Part shown: positions 21,671-31,194 of the stretch, one piece after another | Layout: every line of letters starts with the position of its first letter | Position numbering within the stretch: the stretch's first letter is position 1 | From: JAHFUI01 sp041485905 | Lineage (GTDB): Bacteria > Acidobacteriota > Vicinamibacteria > Vicinamibacterales > CAVVIG01 | Assembly: GCA_041485905.1 (NCBI GenBank) | Contig: JBGPKK010000001.1 | Coordinates: 70,283 to 134,282 of the forward strand | Direction of reading: 5' to 3' | Length of the DNA stretch: 64,000 nucleotides | Made by a program: the position numbers and the translations under genes | The notes under the pieces: model-generated | What the model saw: only the letters and a program-made list of their open reading frames with translations | Told to the model about the DNA's origin: nothing | Databases searched by the model: none

Positions 21671-22468
21671 CTACGGCTTCGTCACGGTGTACTCTGCCGG
21701 AATCTTGAATACCTCGTCCGCAATCGGCGCCAGGGAAACTTCGGTGACCTTGCTGGTCAGCTTCATCGGCAGCTTGAACGCGTCAACGAGCGGCGAACCC
21801 CCTTCGAGGGAGACCTCGAAGTCGGTGAGGCACGTGATGCCTTCAGCGCGGGCGAATAGCTGGTTCAGATCGACGCTGCCCGAAGACTGCGCCGTGCCGG
21901 GAAGGTTCGCCGCGATGGCGCGCTTCTGAAACGCGACATACTCCGCAGCACCAGGCGCGTTGTTCGACACCCACACGACGCCGTTGGACGTCAGCCGGGC
22001 GTCCTTGAACGTTTCGGCTGCTTCCTTGGACATCTGCCGCTGTGCCATGTCGACCGACATCGATACTTTGAACTCGTCGCATCGCTGGCCGAAGAATGTC
22101 TGCGACCGTCCCGTTGGCTCGAGAGTGAGGTCGACGTTCGGCATCGTTTCCCGCGCCTCAGCGGTCGGCGCATCGGACACCTGCGCGATTTTCTGCGGGC
22201 CGATCAGATGGATCACCCGACCCGTCGTCAGGTCGACAATGGTCGAAATCGTCGCGCCCTGGGACTCGGAATCCGTACGCGACTTCGTACCCTTGATGCG
22301 CGTGATCGCACGCGCTGTGCTGATGTTCGGCGCGCCTTCCATCGTGAGGGTCGTTGTCATGGTAATCGTGACGTCGGCGCGAAGCACGGTCGAGCACATC
22401 GCGATCAGGGCAAGCGCTATCCATGACGACTGTCGACTGACGACGGTCGACTGTCGACTGCTGATCAT
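21671..22468 (-). CDS. Secreted DUF4412-like protein
   Basis: 265 residues with an N-terminal hydrophobic segment (SSWIALALIAMCSTVLRA). The mature part has VTITMTTTLTMEGAP, STIVDLTTGRVIHLIGPQK and FFGQRCDEFKVSM, which resembles periplasmic beta-structured DUF4412 or LolA-like proteins. Function unknown. The start codon overlaps the stop of the CHRD gene (ATGA), and the first codons (SRQSTVVSRQSS) are encoded by a CAGTCGA heptamer repeat. Coupling suggests an operon with the CHRD gene and coxG. Confidence 0.7.
   Translation of the reverse strand: MISSRQSTVVSRQSSWIALALIAMCSTVLRADVTITMTTTLTMEGAPNISTARAITRIKGTKSRTDSESQGATISTIVDLTTGRVIHLIGPQKIAQVSDAPTAEARETMPNVDLTLEPTGRSQTFFGQRCDEFKVSMSVDMAQRQMSKEAAETFKDARLTSNGVVWVSNNAPGAAEYVAFQKRAIAANLPGTAQSSGSVDLNQLFARAEGITCLTDFEVSLEGGSPLVDAFKLPMKLTSKVTEVSLAPIADEVFKIPAEYTVTKP
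22426..22460. repeat. CAGTCGA heptamer run
   Basis: Five 7-nt units on the minus strand (CAGTCGA twice, CCGTCGT, CAGTCGA, CAGTCGT) follow the CHRD gene stop codon and are translated as the N-terminus of the next gene. Confidence 0.75.
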
Positions 22469-22905
22469 CTTGATGCTGCGTCGGGTAACAACCAGCCCCA
22501 GAGGTTTCCCTCGGGCGCCTTCTCGCTGTGTATCTGTATGTAGAAGCGGCTGCTCTTGACAGCCTGAACCAGTTCCGGCGTCAGCATGAACGTGCCGGCG
22601 ATCGTCCCGCTCGTGGCCTTCGTGACGGTGAGATCGAAAATCACCGGTCCGCGCACCCCACGCGGGCCGAGATGAATCTGCGCAATCGTCGCGGCGCTCT
22701 TCATCCCGTCGAACGTGCCGCGAACCGACAGGCTGCGCCCGGTCAGCGTCGCGGTAACCGAACCTGATCCGGTGATCCCATCCCGCGTGCTCGCCACCGG
22801 CACCGGCGAGAGGCGCGCCTTGTACGTCTCGCTCTGAGCCGAGGTTATCGGCCCGAACAACAGAGTCGTCGTCACGATCAGGACCGCAATACGACGTCGC
22901 TGCAT
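22465..22905 (-). CDS. CHRD-domain secreted protein
   Basis: 146 residues with a signal peptide ending near TSAQS. The domain shows ARLSPVPVAST, GSGSVTATLTGRSLSVRGTFDGM, AQIHLGPRGVRGPVIFDL and FYIQIHSEKAPEGNLWGWL, the CHRD pattern with its conserved histidines (named after chordin repeats). The role in bacteria is unknown; it is probably an extracellular beta-domain. Confidence 0.85.
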   Translation of the reverse strand: MQRRRIAVLIVTTTLLFGPITSAQSETYKARLSPVPVASTRDGITGSGSVTATLTGRSLSVRGTFDGMKSAATIAQIHLGPRGVRGPVIFDLTVTKATSGTIAGTFMLTPELVQAVKSSRFYIQIHSEKAPEGNLWGWLLPDAASR

Positions 22906-22929
22906 CGTGCCTCCGCTTGGATTGTACAG

Positions 22930-23033
22930 GGGTCTGGCGGGGCAGGTGGGTCAGGTGCGCCGGGTAGGTAACCCACCCGACCTACACGACCTACCCCGAC
23001 TCACCCGACCTACCTGCCCTACCCGACCAGCTT
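22930..23033. repeat. 9-nt repeat palindrome after the amidase gene
   Basis: On the minus strand, units of about nine bases (GTCGGGTAG, GGCAGGTAG, GTCGGGTGA, GTCGTGTAG, GTCGGGTGG) begin with the last codons of the amidase gene. They are followed by the complementary sense (CCTACCCGG, GCACCTGAC, CCACCTGCC), giving a large imperfect hairpin. The period is 9 rather than 7, but the placement is the same as for the other arrays. Confidence 0.8.
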
Positions 23034-24509
23034 GGGTTTCCGCGTATGCCAGTCGGTCGCCTGCTCGTAGGCGTGCGCCAGCGCGAGCACGGTCGACTCG
23101 GCAAAGGGCGCGCCGCTGATTTGAAGACCGATCGGCAGCCCCGACGCCGAGAAGCCGCACGGAATCGAGATCGTCGGCAGACCGAGGATGTCGAAGACCG
23201 CGTTGTTGTTCCCGCCGCCACCGGCCGCGCCCGGTGCGCCCAATTTCGGCGGCGGCGTCTTCATCGTCGGCGTGATGAGGAGATCGACGTTGACGAACAC
23301 ACTCTTGATTTCGCGCCGGAGTGTTTCCACCTGACGCCGCGCCCGCACGTAGTCGGCCGCCTTGGCCTGCATCGATCCCTCGAGCGATCGTCGGGTGCCC
23401 GGCTGGTACTTCTCGGGCGACTCCGTAATCCACTTGGTGTGATAAACGAGCGCTTCGGGGCCCCAAATGGTCGCCGGATTCGGGGTCGCCGGCAATTGGA
23501 GGTCGGTCGGCGTTCCCGCCGTGAGCCGGCGCAGCACGTCGATCGCCTGGTCCACAGCTTTGGCGACCTCGGGATCGAGGTTGTCGTAGAACGGCTTGCG
23601 CGGAACGGCAAGCCTTAACCTCCCTGTTGGAGCCTTGAGCGCGCGCGTGTAATCGGGCACGGCGACCTCAAAGGTCGTGGGATCGAGGTCGTCGTACCCG
23701 GCAATGATATTCATCATCACGGCGACGTCCTCAACGGTTTTACACATCGGCCCGACGTGGTCCAGCGTCCACGACAGCGTCATCACGCCGCGCGTGCTGA
23801 CGCGGCCGTAGGTGGGCTTCAATCCCACGATGCCGCAATGCGCGGCGGGCATCCGGACCGAACCTGCCGTATCGGTGCCGAGCGCCGCGAAACAGAGATC
23901 GGCGGCGACCGCGACGCCTGGGCCCCCCGACGATCCGCCGGTCACGTACTCGAGGCCCCACGGATTGTGCATCGTGCCGTACGCCGTCACCGTCGATGAT
24001 CCGCCGTATGCGAACTCGTGAAGATTCAGTTTGCCCAGGAGAATCGCGCCGGCGTTCTTCAACCGTCGCGCGACTTCCGCATCCTCCGTCGGAATGCGAT
24101 CCTTGAATAGATCGCTTGCGCCGGTGGTGCGCACGCCCGCGGTGTCCATGTTGTCCTTGAGCGCGATCGGGACGCCGTGGAGCGGCCCTCGCCATTTCCC
24201 CCGCTGCTGTTCCGCCTCCATCTCGCGCGCCGCGGCGAGCGCCTGATCGGGCACGACGGTGATGAACGCGTTGAGCGCGGCGTTGTATTTCTGGATCCGA
24301 TCGAGGCACGCGCGTGTGAGATCGACGGGCGAGGCGTCCTTGCTGCGAATCAGGTCGACGGCCTTCTTCAGGCTGAGCGACGCGAGGTCCGCCGCGGGAG
24401 CCGCAGCAGCAATCCGGCTTAAGCCGTACGACGACTCTGCGAGTGACGGCGCAAACGCGAAAGAGCCGACCGCGGCCGCACCCGACGCGAGAAATTCTCT
24501 TCGTTTCAT
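23019..24509 (-). CDS. Amidase-signature hydrolase, Tat-exported
   Basis: 496 residues. A twin-arginine signal (MKRREFLASGAAAVGSFAFAP) precedes an amidase-signature domain. The catalytic triad is visible: Lys in PIALKDNMDTAGVRT, the cis-Ser in TGGSSGGPGVAVAADLC, and the nucleophile Ser in LGTDTAGSVRMPAAHCG. GIVGLKPTYGRVSTRG follows as in GatA-like enzymes. The Tat signal and lack of gatB/gatC nearby exclude a tRNA amidotransferase role; a periplasmic amide hydrolase is likely. Confidence 0.92.
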   Translation of the reverse strand: MKRREFLASGAAAVGSFAFAPSLAESSYGLSRIAAAAPAADLASLSLKKAVDLIRSKDASPVDLTRACLDRIQKYNAALNAFITVVPDQALAAAREMEAEQQRGKWRGPLHGVPIALKDNMDTAGVRTTGASDLFKDRIPTEDAEVARRLKNAGAILLGKLNLHEFAYGGSSTVTAYGTMHNPWGLEYVTGGSSGGPGVAVAADLCFAALGTDTAGSVRMPAAHCGIVGLKPTYGRVSTRGVMTLSWTLDHVGPMCKTVEDVAVMMNIIAGYDDLDPTTFEVAVPDYTRALKAPTGRLRLAVPRKPFYDNLDPEVAKAVDQAIDVLRRLTAGTPTDLQLPATPNPATIWGPEALVYHTKWITESPEKYQPGTRRSLEGSMQAKAADYVRARRQVETLRREIKSVFVNVDLLITPTMKTPPPKLGAPGAAGGGGNNNAVFDILGLPTISIPCGFSASGLPIGLQISGAPFAESTVLALAHAYEQATDWHTRKPKLVG

Positions 24510-24519
24510 GGCGTGTTTA

Positions 24520-25587
24520 TCACCGGCATTTCTTCACTTCGGCCATCATGTTTCCGAGGCTCGAGACAAATCCGACCCCGAATCCCCTTCCGCGTCCGGA
24601 CGAAGAACGGATGAATGTGCTGGAGGCGTCGAGCGGCAGCGTCGCCACGTTCCGGCAGAAGTCGGTCCACTTTTCTTTCTGACCCAGCTCGAACAGCGAC
24701 GCTCCCGGCCTGCGCGGATACAGATACTGCTCGACGTTGGACAGGTAGAACGCGGTCACCGTGGCATCGTGCGCCTTGAGATAGGCCGCAACCGCGCGGA
24801 TCGCCTTCGGGCCGGCGAAGTCTCCGACGATCGGCACGACGAGGTTATTCGATTCGAGTTCTTTTAGAAACGCGAAGCCGGCCTCCGCGGCCAGGTAGCT
24901 GCGAGTGACGCCTTCATCGTCGGTTTCCGTCATGAGATCGACGTAGGTCGGCGAGTCACGGACCGCGAAGCCCCGCGAGCGAAACGCGCGATACACGTAC
25001 TCGATCCCTTCGAGATCGCTCGGCGAGAGCGGAAGCGCGTGGGTCCCGGTCAGGCGACTCTCGATCGCCTGCAGATTCCGCTCCGACAGCGCCGTGTCTG
25101 CCGGTGAGTCATCAAAGGCTGAAAACAGATCGTCGGCTGTCGAACCGGCGCCCAGGCCGGGCGGCCGCGGCTTCGAGAACAGCATCGCGACGAAGTCGGC
25201 GCGATCCGCCGCGAGCTCGAACAGCGCTTTGTACATGAGCTGTGCGAGCAGATTGCCGCGGCGGATGTCAAAGATGATGGCCATCGACGGCCGCAGAGCG
25301 GCCATGTACGTGAAGTTTTGCTCCGGCCCCACCCCAAGGTACACGCCGCCGGGACGGGTTCGGTTGACGAGATCTGGTATGACGTGCTGGAACCAGAGCT
25401 CGTTCGAGGTGAGGTTGTCCGACCGGAAGTACCCGTTCGGCTCCGAGGAGTTGGTGACGAGCTTCCAGAACTCCCGATCGCTCAGGCGGCCCGGCAGCTC
25501 GGTGGCGTGAGCCTCGGGACGCGGCGCGCACGCGATCGCGCTGAGGCCGAGTGCCAGCGCGAGAAGGACCCTGCTGCCTACTGACAT
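24520..25587 (-). CDS. Secreted GVGPEQNFTY-family protein, paralogue 1
   Basis: 355 residues with a signal peptide and a possible lipobox (AIAC). The conserved core is REFWKLVTNSSEPNGYFRSDNLTSNE, GGVYLGVGPEQNFTYMAALRP, IIFDIRRGNLLAQLMYKALFELAADRADF, GDFAGPKAIRAV and VTAFYLSNVEQYL. The GxGxxQNF loop followed by an acidic FDIRRGN at the end of the next strand recalls a Rossmann methyltransferase, but no activity is known to me. The start overlaps the end of paralogue 2 by 10 bases, so they form a tandem operon. Confidence 0.75.
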   Translation of the reverse strand: MSVGSRVLLALALGLSAIACAPRPEAHATELPGRLSDREFWKLVTNSSEPNGYFRSDNLTSNELWFQHVIPDLVNRTRPGGVYLGVGPEQNFTYMAALRPSMAIIFDIRRGNLLAQLMYKALFELAADRADFVAMLFSKPRPPGLGAGSTADDLFSAFDDSPADTALSERNLQAIESRLTGTHALPLSPSDLEGIEYVYRAFRSRGFAVRDSPTYVDLMTETDDEGVTRSYLAAEAGFAFLKELESNNLVVPIVGDFAGPKAIRAVAAYLKAHDATVTAFYLSNVEQYLYPRRPGASLFELGQKEKWTDFCRNVATLPLDASSTFIRSSSGRGRGFGVGFVSSLGNMMAEVKKCR

Positions 25588-26603
25588 TCCCTGATCTCGG
25601 AGGCCATCGACCCGAGGCTCGAGACAAATCCGACGCCAAAGCCCAGGCCGCGGCCCGAGGCCGATCGAATGAACGTGCTCGATTGATCGAGTGGCAGCGC
25701 CGCGACGTTCTTACAGAACGCGTCCCATTTTCCGTCCCGATCCAGATACTGCTCGACGTTCGACAGATAGAACGCAGTCACCGTCGCGTCGTGCGCCTTC
25801 AGATACGTGCCGATCGCGCGAAGCGCCTTCGGTCCCGCGAAATCGCCGACGACCGGGACGACGAGGTTCTTCGACTCGAGCTCCTTGAGAAACATGAAGC
25901 CCGCTTCGCTCGCGAGATAGCTGCGGGAGACGCCGTCGTTGTCGGTTTGCGTCATGAGATCGGCGTAGGTCGGCGTGGAGCGGACCGCAAACCCTCTCGA
26001 GTAGAACGCGTGGTAGGCGTATTCGATGCCTTCCAGATCTTCAGTCGCGAGCGGAAACCTGCGCAGACGATCGTCAATCGCCTTGAGGTTTCGCTCGTAC
26101 ACCGAGAGGTCTGCCGGCAGGGCGCCCACCGCCGAAAACAGGTCGGCCGCGGTCGAGTCGGGCCTGACGCCTCGCGGCCGCTGCCGCGAAAACAACATCG
26201 ACACGAATTCGGCGCGGTCCCTGGCAAGCTCGAAGAGCGCCTTGTACATCAGCTGCACGAGCATGTTGCCGCGGCGAATGTCGAAGATGACGGCGAAGGC
26301 TGGGCGCACCGCCGCCATGTAGGTGAAGTTCTGCTCCGGGCCGACGCCGAGATACACCGCGCCGGCCCGCGTCCGGCTGACGAGCGCCGGAATCACGCGC
26401 TGGTACAAGAGCTCGTTCGACGTCAGGTTGTCGGATTGGAAGTACCCATTGGCTTCGGACGAATCGACCACGAGCCGCCAGAAATCGCGGTCGTTCAGAC
26501 CTGGCGGCAGCTCGGCTGCGCCCGCGGCGGACCGCTGAGGGGCGAGGCCGAGGCCGAGGCCCAGCGCAAGGCCGAACCAGATGAGCCGCCGCCGCGTGAT
26601 CAC
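25578..26603 (-). CDS. Secreted GVGPEQNFTY-family protein, paralogue 2
   Basis: 341 residues from GTG 26603, which overlaps the stop of the alcohol dehydrogenase gene (GTGA). It has a signal peptide and the same core as paralogue 1: DFWRLVVDSSEANGYFQSDNLTSNE, VYLGVGPEQNFTYMAAVRP, VIFDIRRGNMLVQLMYKALFELARDRAEF, YLSNVEQYL and QSSTFIRSASGRG. High identity with paralogue 1 indicates a recent tandem duplication. Confidence 0.75.
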   Translation of the reverse strand: MITRRRLIWFGLALGLGLGLAPQRSAAGAAELPPGLNDRDFWRLVVDSSEANGYFQSDNLTSNELLYQRVIPALVSRTRAGAVYLGVGPEQNFTYMAAVRPAFAVIFDIRRGNMLVQLMYKALFELARDRAEFVSMLFSRQRPRGVRPDSTAADLFSAVGALPADLSVYERNLKAIDDRLRRFPLATEDLEGIEYAYHAFYSRGFAVRSTPTYADLMTQTDNDGVSRSYLASEAGFMFLKELESKNLVVPVVGDFAGPKALRAIGTYLKAHDATVTAFYLSNVEQYLDRDGKWDAFCKNVAALPLDQSSTFIRSASGRGLGFGVGFVSSLGSMASEIRECQ

Positions 26604-27937
26604 GCGAAGACCACAACCGATGCGACCGTCGTGCGGTCGGCCGCCGCCTGATACGCCTCCCGCGTCCGATCGAGCGGAAACAGGGCCGTCGCCAGCGACT
26701 TGGCATCGAACAGGCCGGCTTCAATGAGCTTCACGAAACGCGGCAGATCGCGCATCGAATGTGCGCCCGCAAGGTTGCCGGGATGATGGTTCTTGCTCGC
26801 GTTCGCCCACTGGTTTGCCGGGAATGACACCATCGTGCCCGGCGGATGACCGATGCTGGTCGTGACGACGTGCCCGGTCGGCGAACACAGTTGCCAGGCC
26901 TGCTGCAGCGAGAGGACGCCGGTCGGATCCGGACCGACCTCCGCCTTCGGCGGAAACAGATCGCCGCCGACGGCTTCGATGACGAAGTCGGGTCCGGGAT
27001 TGCCGCCGCCAGCCAACCGTCGATCGGTGGGCCGATTGCACAGCTGTTGGATCTTCTGCACGAGCATCGTGCCCTCGACATTCGGATCGAGCACCTTGGT
27101 CGCGCCGACCTTGAGCGCGAGCTCGCGGCGGTACCGAATCGGCTCGACCGCGATGATCCGCGCCGCGCCCTTGATGCGCGCGCCCTGCACCGCGCTCAAA
27201 CCGAGCGGACCGCACCCGAGCACGACCACGTCTGAGCCCGGCTCCACCGGCGCCACGGTCATCGTCGCCGCCAGGCCGACCATCCCGACGTCGTGGAGCA
27301 TCGCCAGCTCGATCGACGACACTCTCGTGAACACGGGGACGCACGAGTCCTCGAACGTGACCATCAGCTCGGAGCAGCCGCCTCTGAATCCGGCGACCCT
27401 GGTCCCGTCGCGCATCTCGGCGATCGGCTGGTTGGGGCCGCCGCCGCCGTTCCCCATCAGACAGCGGTCTGCGCGTCCGTGCAGGCAGTGGTAGCACTGG
27501 CCGCACTCGGTTCCGCCCGCGACGATCACGCGGTCGCCGACCTGGACACGCGCGACCATCGGTCCCACTTCGATCACGGTTCCAACACCGCCGTGACCCG
27601 GAATGAGCGCCTGCGTCACGGCGGAGGTCCCGAGCCCCTGAGCGGTGGTCGTGTAACAGATCTGGGCCGCCTCAGTCTTGACAACCACCTGCCGCGGCGA
27701 AATCGGGAGCAGCTTCAGCTCCTGCACCGACGCGCCGGTGCCGAATCTCACGAACGCGCGAAATCGCTGACCGGCGGCGCTCGGCGTCTGCGCAGCGGGA
27801 GCCGTGCCCGCCTGCCCCGCGTTGGCGGCGCCACCGCCCAGCAGGGTCGCCGCGCCTCCGCCCACTGCGGCGGCGGTCTTCTTGAGCATGCTGCGGCGCG
27901 ACACGGACTCGGCGTGCGGTGAGGACTTGCGAGGCAT
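26600..27937 (-). CDS. Zinc-dependent medium-chain alcohol dehydrogenase, Tat-exported
   Basis: 445 residues from ATG 27937 with GGAGG upstream. A Tat-type leader (SVSRRSMLKKTAAAVGGGAATLLG) precedes an MDR dehydrogenase: HGGVGTVIEVGPMVARVQVGDRV, the structural-zinc cysteines in GGTECGQCYHCLHGRADRCLMG, and the cofactor site VVVLGCGPLGLSAVQGARI followed by AVEPIRYRRELA. The catalytic zinc Cys of the first motif aligns with AAQICYTT. A Tat leader on an NAD(P)-type dehydrogenase is odd and may mean the signal is not used or the cofactor is loaded before export. Confidence 0.85.
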   Translation of the reverse strand: MPRKSSPHAESVSRRSMLKKTAAAVGGGAATLLGGGAANAGQAGTAPAAQTPSAAGQRFRAFVRFGTGASVQELKLLPISPRQVVVKTEAAQICYTTTAQGLGTSAVTQALIPGHGGVGTVIEVGPMVARVQVGDRVIVAGGTECGQCYHCLHGRADRCLMGNGGGGPNQPIAEMRDGTRVAGFRGGCSELMVTFEDSCVPVFTRVSSIELAMLHDVGMVGLAATMTVAPVEPGSDVVVLGCGPLGLSAVQGARIKGAARIIAVEPIRYRRELALKVGATKVLDPNVEGTMLVQKIQQLCNRPTDRRLAGGGNPGPDFVIEAVGGDLFPPKAEVGPDPTGVLSLQQAWQLCSPTGHVVTTSIGHPPGTMVSFPANQWANASKNHHPGNLAGAHSMRDLPRFVKLIEAGLFDAKSLATALFPLDRTREAYQAAADRTTVASVVVFA

Positions 27938-27994
27938 CTGAATTCCTCCCGTCAAAATGGGACCGCGGGGAAGCAGACTATATAGTAACTCCCC

Positions 27995-29170
27995 ATGATC
28001 AACGCGACGAAAGCGCTGCAGTTGCCGACGACCATCACCGGATCGCTGCCCAGGCCCGTGTGGTACACCGAAAACCTCGGCATGCGGCCGTTCCGCGACG
28101 CGCTGGCCGACGCGCGTTTTCGCGAGCAGTACACCGATGCGGTCGGCACCTACATCCGCGACCAGGAGCGCGCGGGTCTCGACATCGTCACCGACGGAGA
28201 CGCGCGGTTCGACACCGACGTCGGCGGCATGAGCTGGTTTCAATATCCCGCCCGGCGATTCAAAGGACTCGCTGGCGGCGATTACTACCGCACCCGAAAG
28301 GGATACGGCGGGACCGCCAAGGGCGACATCATCTTCGAGGTGATGGAAAGCCGCGTGATGCCTCGCTGTGTCGACAAGATCGAGCGCGGGCCGCTGCAGT
28401 ACGCGTCTCTGTGGAAAGTTGCCCAGGGAATGACGGGGCGGCCGGTCAAATTCGGAACCATCACGCCAGAGCTGATCGGCACCTCAGTCGGCAATGTTTA
28501 CTACGCGACCCAGGAGCAGCTGCTGCGCGACATCAGCGCGGCGATGCGCGACGAGCTCCACGAGCTGGCCGGCGCCGGCTGCGCGATCGTTCAGATGGAA
28601 GAACCGAACATCCATCTGGTCGGTGTGCAACGAGGCGGCGGCGCACAGCTGGGCGTCGAGTTTTTTGTCGAGATCTTCAACAACACGGTGAAAGGATTGC
28701 GAGACCTCACCGAAGTCTGGTGTCACACCTGTTGGGGCAATCCGGCGCAACAGCGCCTGTTCGCGACCAATCAGTCGTACAAAGACGCGCTCCCCCATTT
28801 GAACAAGCTGGACGTCGACGTGCTGACGTTCGAGTGTGCCACCAGCGACGGCATGGATCTCGAGGTGATCGGCAGGACGATCACCGACAAGAAAATCGCC
28901 ATCGGCGTCGTCGATCACAGAAATCTCCAGGTCGAACGCCCCGAGCAGGTCGCCGATCTGATCCGGCGGGCGCTCAAATACATCCCGGCCGACCGCCTGA
29001 TCCTGTCGAGCGACTGCGGTTTCGGCCGCGAGGGTATGAGTCGCCGTATCGCGTTCTACAAGATGGTGGCGATCGTGCGCGGCACGAACATCGTGCGCAA
29101 GGAGCTCGGCCTGCCGGAAGCGCGATGCCTCGCCGCGGATCCACGCTACGCGCTGGCAGACGAGATGTAG
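27995..29170 (+). CDS. MetE C-terminal-like (cobalamin-independent methionine synthase family) protein
   Basis: 391 residues resembling only the C-terminal, zinc-binding half of MetE. PTTITGSLPRP is the family opening. Zinc ligands are visible as EVWCHTCWGNPAQ, LTFECATSDGMDLE and LILSSDCGFGREGM. The substrate is unknown: stand-alone proteins of this kind act as methyltransferases with other methyl donors or as related lyases. Placement near C1 genes is suggestive only. The upstream spacer has a TATAGTAA box that could be a -10 element. Confidence 0.82.
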   Translation: MINATKALQLPTTITGSLPRPVWYTENLGMRPFRDALADARFREQYTDAVGTYIRDQERAGLDIVTDGDARFDTDVGGMSWFQYPARRFKGLAGGDYYRTRKGYGGTAKGDIIFEVMESRVMPRCVDKIERGPLQYASLWKVAQGMTGRPVKFGTITPELIGTSVGNVYYATQEQLLRDISAAMRDELHELAGAGCAIVQMEEPNIHLVGVQRGGGAQLGVEFFVEIFNNTVKGLRDLTEVWCHTCWGNPAQQRLFATNQSYKDALPHLNKLDVDVLTFECATSDGMDLEVIGRTITDKKIAIGVVDHRNLQVERPEQVADLIRRALKYIPADRLILSSDCGFGREGMSRRIAFYKMVAIVRGTNIVRKELGLPEARCLAADPRYALADEM

Positions 29171-29174
29171 GGGT

Positions 29175-30191
29175 TCAGCCGGACCGGCGCGGCAATTCGA
29201 ACGCGTCGGCAAGCAGCTCGTACGATCGACGACGGGCGGCATGATCGTGAGTGATCGTTACGATCATGACCTCTTCGGCGCCGTATTCTTCCGCAAGCGC
29301 CTCGATCCCGGCGCGAACCGTTGCCGGCGACCCGACGATGCTCCGCCGCCGGCGGCCGAGCGCTTGAACACTCCCAGGATGTCCGGCCAGAAACTCCACC
29401 GCCGTCTCAACGGGCGGCACCGGAATGAGCGTGCCTTGCAGGAACAACGTGAAGGCCATGCGGCTGCTCGACGCCAGCCGTTGCGCATCATCGTCGGTGT
29501 CGGCGCACAGCGCCGATGCGGCTGCAATCACCCGCGGCGCGCCATTCACGCCAGACGCCTCGAAGTGCTGCCGATAGTGGGCCGCGATGGCCGCTCCGGC
29601 TGGATTGATGAAGTCCGCGAAGGCATACGGCAGTCCCAATTCCGCCGCCCAGGCGCCGCTTTGCGGAGACGACCCAAGGAGCCAGACCTCAGGTCGCTCA
29701 GGGAGACCAGGCAGCGCGGCGAGCCGCGCGAACCGATGCTCAGGAGGCATTCGGTCCCAGACATACGCGAGGAGCTCGGCCAGCTGCTGCGGGAAATCGT
29801 CCGGCGCCGTGTGCCGGCGATCGCGCTGAAGCGCAAACGCCGTCAGCGGATCGCTGCCCGGCGCGCGGCCGACGGCGAGATCGATGCGGTCCGCGTAGAG
29901 CGCGCTCAACATGCTGAACGTCTCGGCGACCTTGAGCGGGCTGTAATGCGGGAGCATGACGCCGCCGCTCCCGACGCGAATACGTCCGGTCGCCGCAGAA
30001 ATCGCGGCGATGAGCACTTCAGGACTGGCACACGCCAGCATCGGCGTGGCGTGATGCTCGGCGACCCAGTACCGGTGATAGCCCACCTGCTCGGCCAGCT
30101 GCGCGAGGTCGATGGAGTTTTTCAGCGCCGCAGCGCCGGTTGAACCTTCCGCGATCGGCGATTGATCCAGGATGCTCAGTCGAAGAGACAT
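29175..30191 (-). CDS. LLM-class flavin-dependent oxidoreductase
   Basis: 338 residues from ATG 30191. The bacterial-luciferase-like TIM barrel starts LSILDQSPIAEGSTGAAALKNSIDLAQLAEQVGYHRYWVAEHHATPMLACASPEVLI, and IRVGSGGVMLPHYSPLKVAE and LAVGRAPGSD follow. This is the MsnO8/YhbW-like subgroup with FMN as the usual cofactor. Substrate unknown. Convergent with the MetE-like gene. Confidence 0.88.
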   Translation of the reverse strand: MSLRLSILDQSPIAEGSTGAAALKNSIDLAQLAEQVGYHRYWVAEHHATPMLACASPEVLIAAISAATGRIRVGSGGVMLPHYSPLKVAETFSMLSALYADRIDLAVGRAPGSDPLTAFALQRDRRHTAPDDFPQQLAELLAYVWDRMPPEHRFARLAALPGLPERPEVWLLGSSPQSGAWAAELGLPYAFADFINPAGAAIAAHYRQHFEASGVNGAPRVIAAASALCADTDDDAQRLASSSRMAFTLFLQGTLIPVPPVETAVEFLAGHPGSVQALGRRRRSIVGSPATVRAGIEALAEEYGAEEVMIVTITHDHAARRRSYELLADAFELPRRSG

Positions 30192-30288
30192 CTTCACCGA
30201 GCGTACATCACCGACGCGCGGTTGATGCACAGCGAGTGCAACCCATTCGGGTGATGCGGGCGCTACGCGTGTCGGCAAGAATCAGCGG

Positions 30289-31173
30289 ATGCTGACTGAA
30301 CTTTCGACACAAATGGCGGACGCGGTCGCGGCCATCGCGCCGTCTGTCGTGCAGGTACACGGCCGCCGCCGTCCCGCCAGCGGACTCGTCTACGGAGACG
30401 CCGTCGTCGTCACCACGATTCACGCATTGGGCCGCGAGGACGGCCTGCGGGTGCGCCGGCACGACGGTCAGGCGCTCGACGCAGAGCTGTCCGGATGGGA
30501 TCCGACGACGAACCTCGCCGTCCTGCGCGTGGCGGGCCTCGACACCGCTCCGATCGCGGCGGCGACCGCCGCCGCCCGCGTCGGTCACCTGGCGCTCGCG
30601 GTCGCGCGCTCGTGGAGCAATGCAGTCACCGCCAGCGCCGGCATCGTGTCGGTCATCGGAGGTCCGCTGCCGACCGGCCGTCACCGCGCCATCGATCAGG
30701 TCATTCGCACGACCGCGCCGATGCACGAGGGATTCGCCGGAGGCGCGTTCGTCGACACGGCGGGCGGATTACTCGGCATCGCCACGGCTGCCACGATTCG
30801 CGGTCTGGGCGTCATCATTCCCACGGCGATTGCGTGGAAGACCGTGGCGACGGTGCTCGAGCACGGCCGGATGAAACGCGGATACCTGGGCATCGCGGGG
30901 CAGCCTGTGACGCTGCCCGAGAGTCAACGTGTCCACGGGCGCGCGGACGCGCTGCTTGTCGTCGGCGTGACGGACGGCAGTCCAGCGGCCTCGGCCGGCC
31001 TGCTTGTCGGCGACGTGCTCGTCGCGCTCGACGGACAGCCACTCGAATCGCCGCAGGATCTGATGGACCGATTGCTCGGCGCTCACATCGGCCGCCCAGT
31101 TTCGCTGCAGGTACTTCGCGGTGGTACGGCAATCGACGCCGCGGTGACGGTTGGGGAACGGCCGACTCCATAG
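30289..31173 (+). CDS. HtrA-like trypsin/PDZ protein with lost catalytic residues
   Basis: 294 residues: a trypsin-like domain (about 1..185) and a PDZ domain (about 195..290, GYLGIAGQPVTLPE, PAASAGLLVGDVLVALDGQPL). The His of the triad remains (VVVTTIHAL). The position of the aspartate reads TNLAVLRV instead of TDLAVL. The nucleophile loop is HEGFAGGAF instead of NPGNSGGPL, so Ser is Ala. It should be proteolytically inactive and probably binds peptides or regulates the intact protease encoded convergently at 31585..32532. No signal peptide is visible, so it may be cytoplasmic. Confidence 0.85.
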   Translation: MLTELSTQMADAVAAIAPSVVQVHGRRRPASGLVYGDAVVVTTIHALGREDGLRVRRHDGQALDAELSGWDPTTNLAVLRVAGLDTAPIAAATAAARVGHLALAVARSWSNAVTASAGIVSVIGGPLPTGRHRAIDQVIRTTAPMHEGFAGGAFVDTAGGLLGIATAATIRGLGVIIPTAIAWKTVATVLEHGRMKRGYLGIAGQPVTLPESQRVHGRADALLVVGVTDGSPAASAGLLVGDVLVALDGQPLESPQDLMDRLLGAHIGRPVSLQVLRGGTAIDAAVTVGERPTP

Positions 31174-31194
31174 CGGACGTGGTATGTAGGTTCA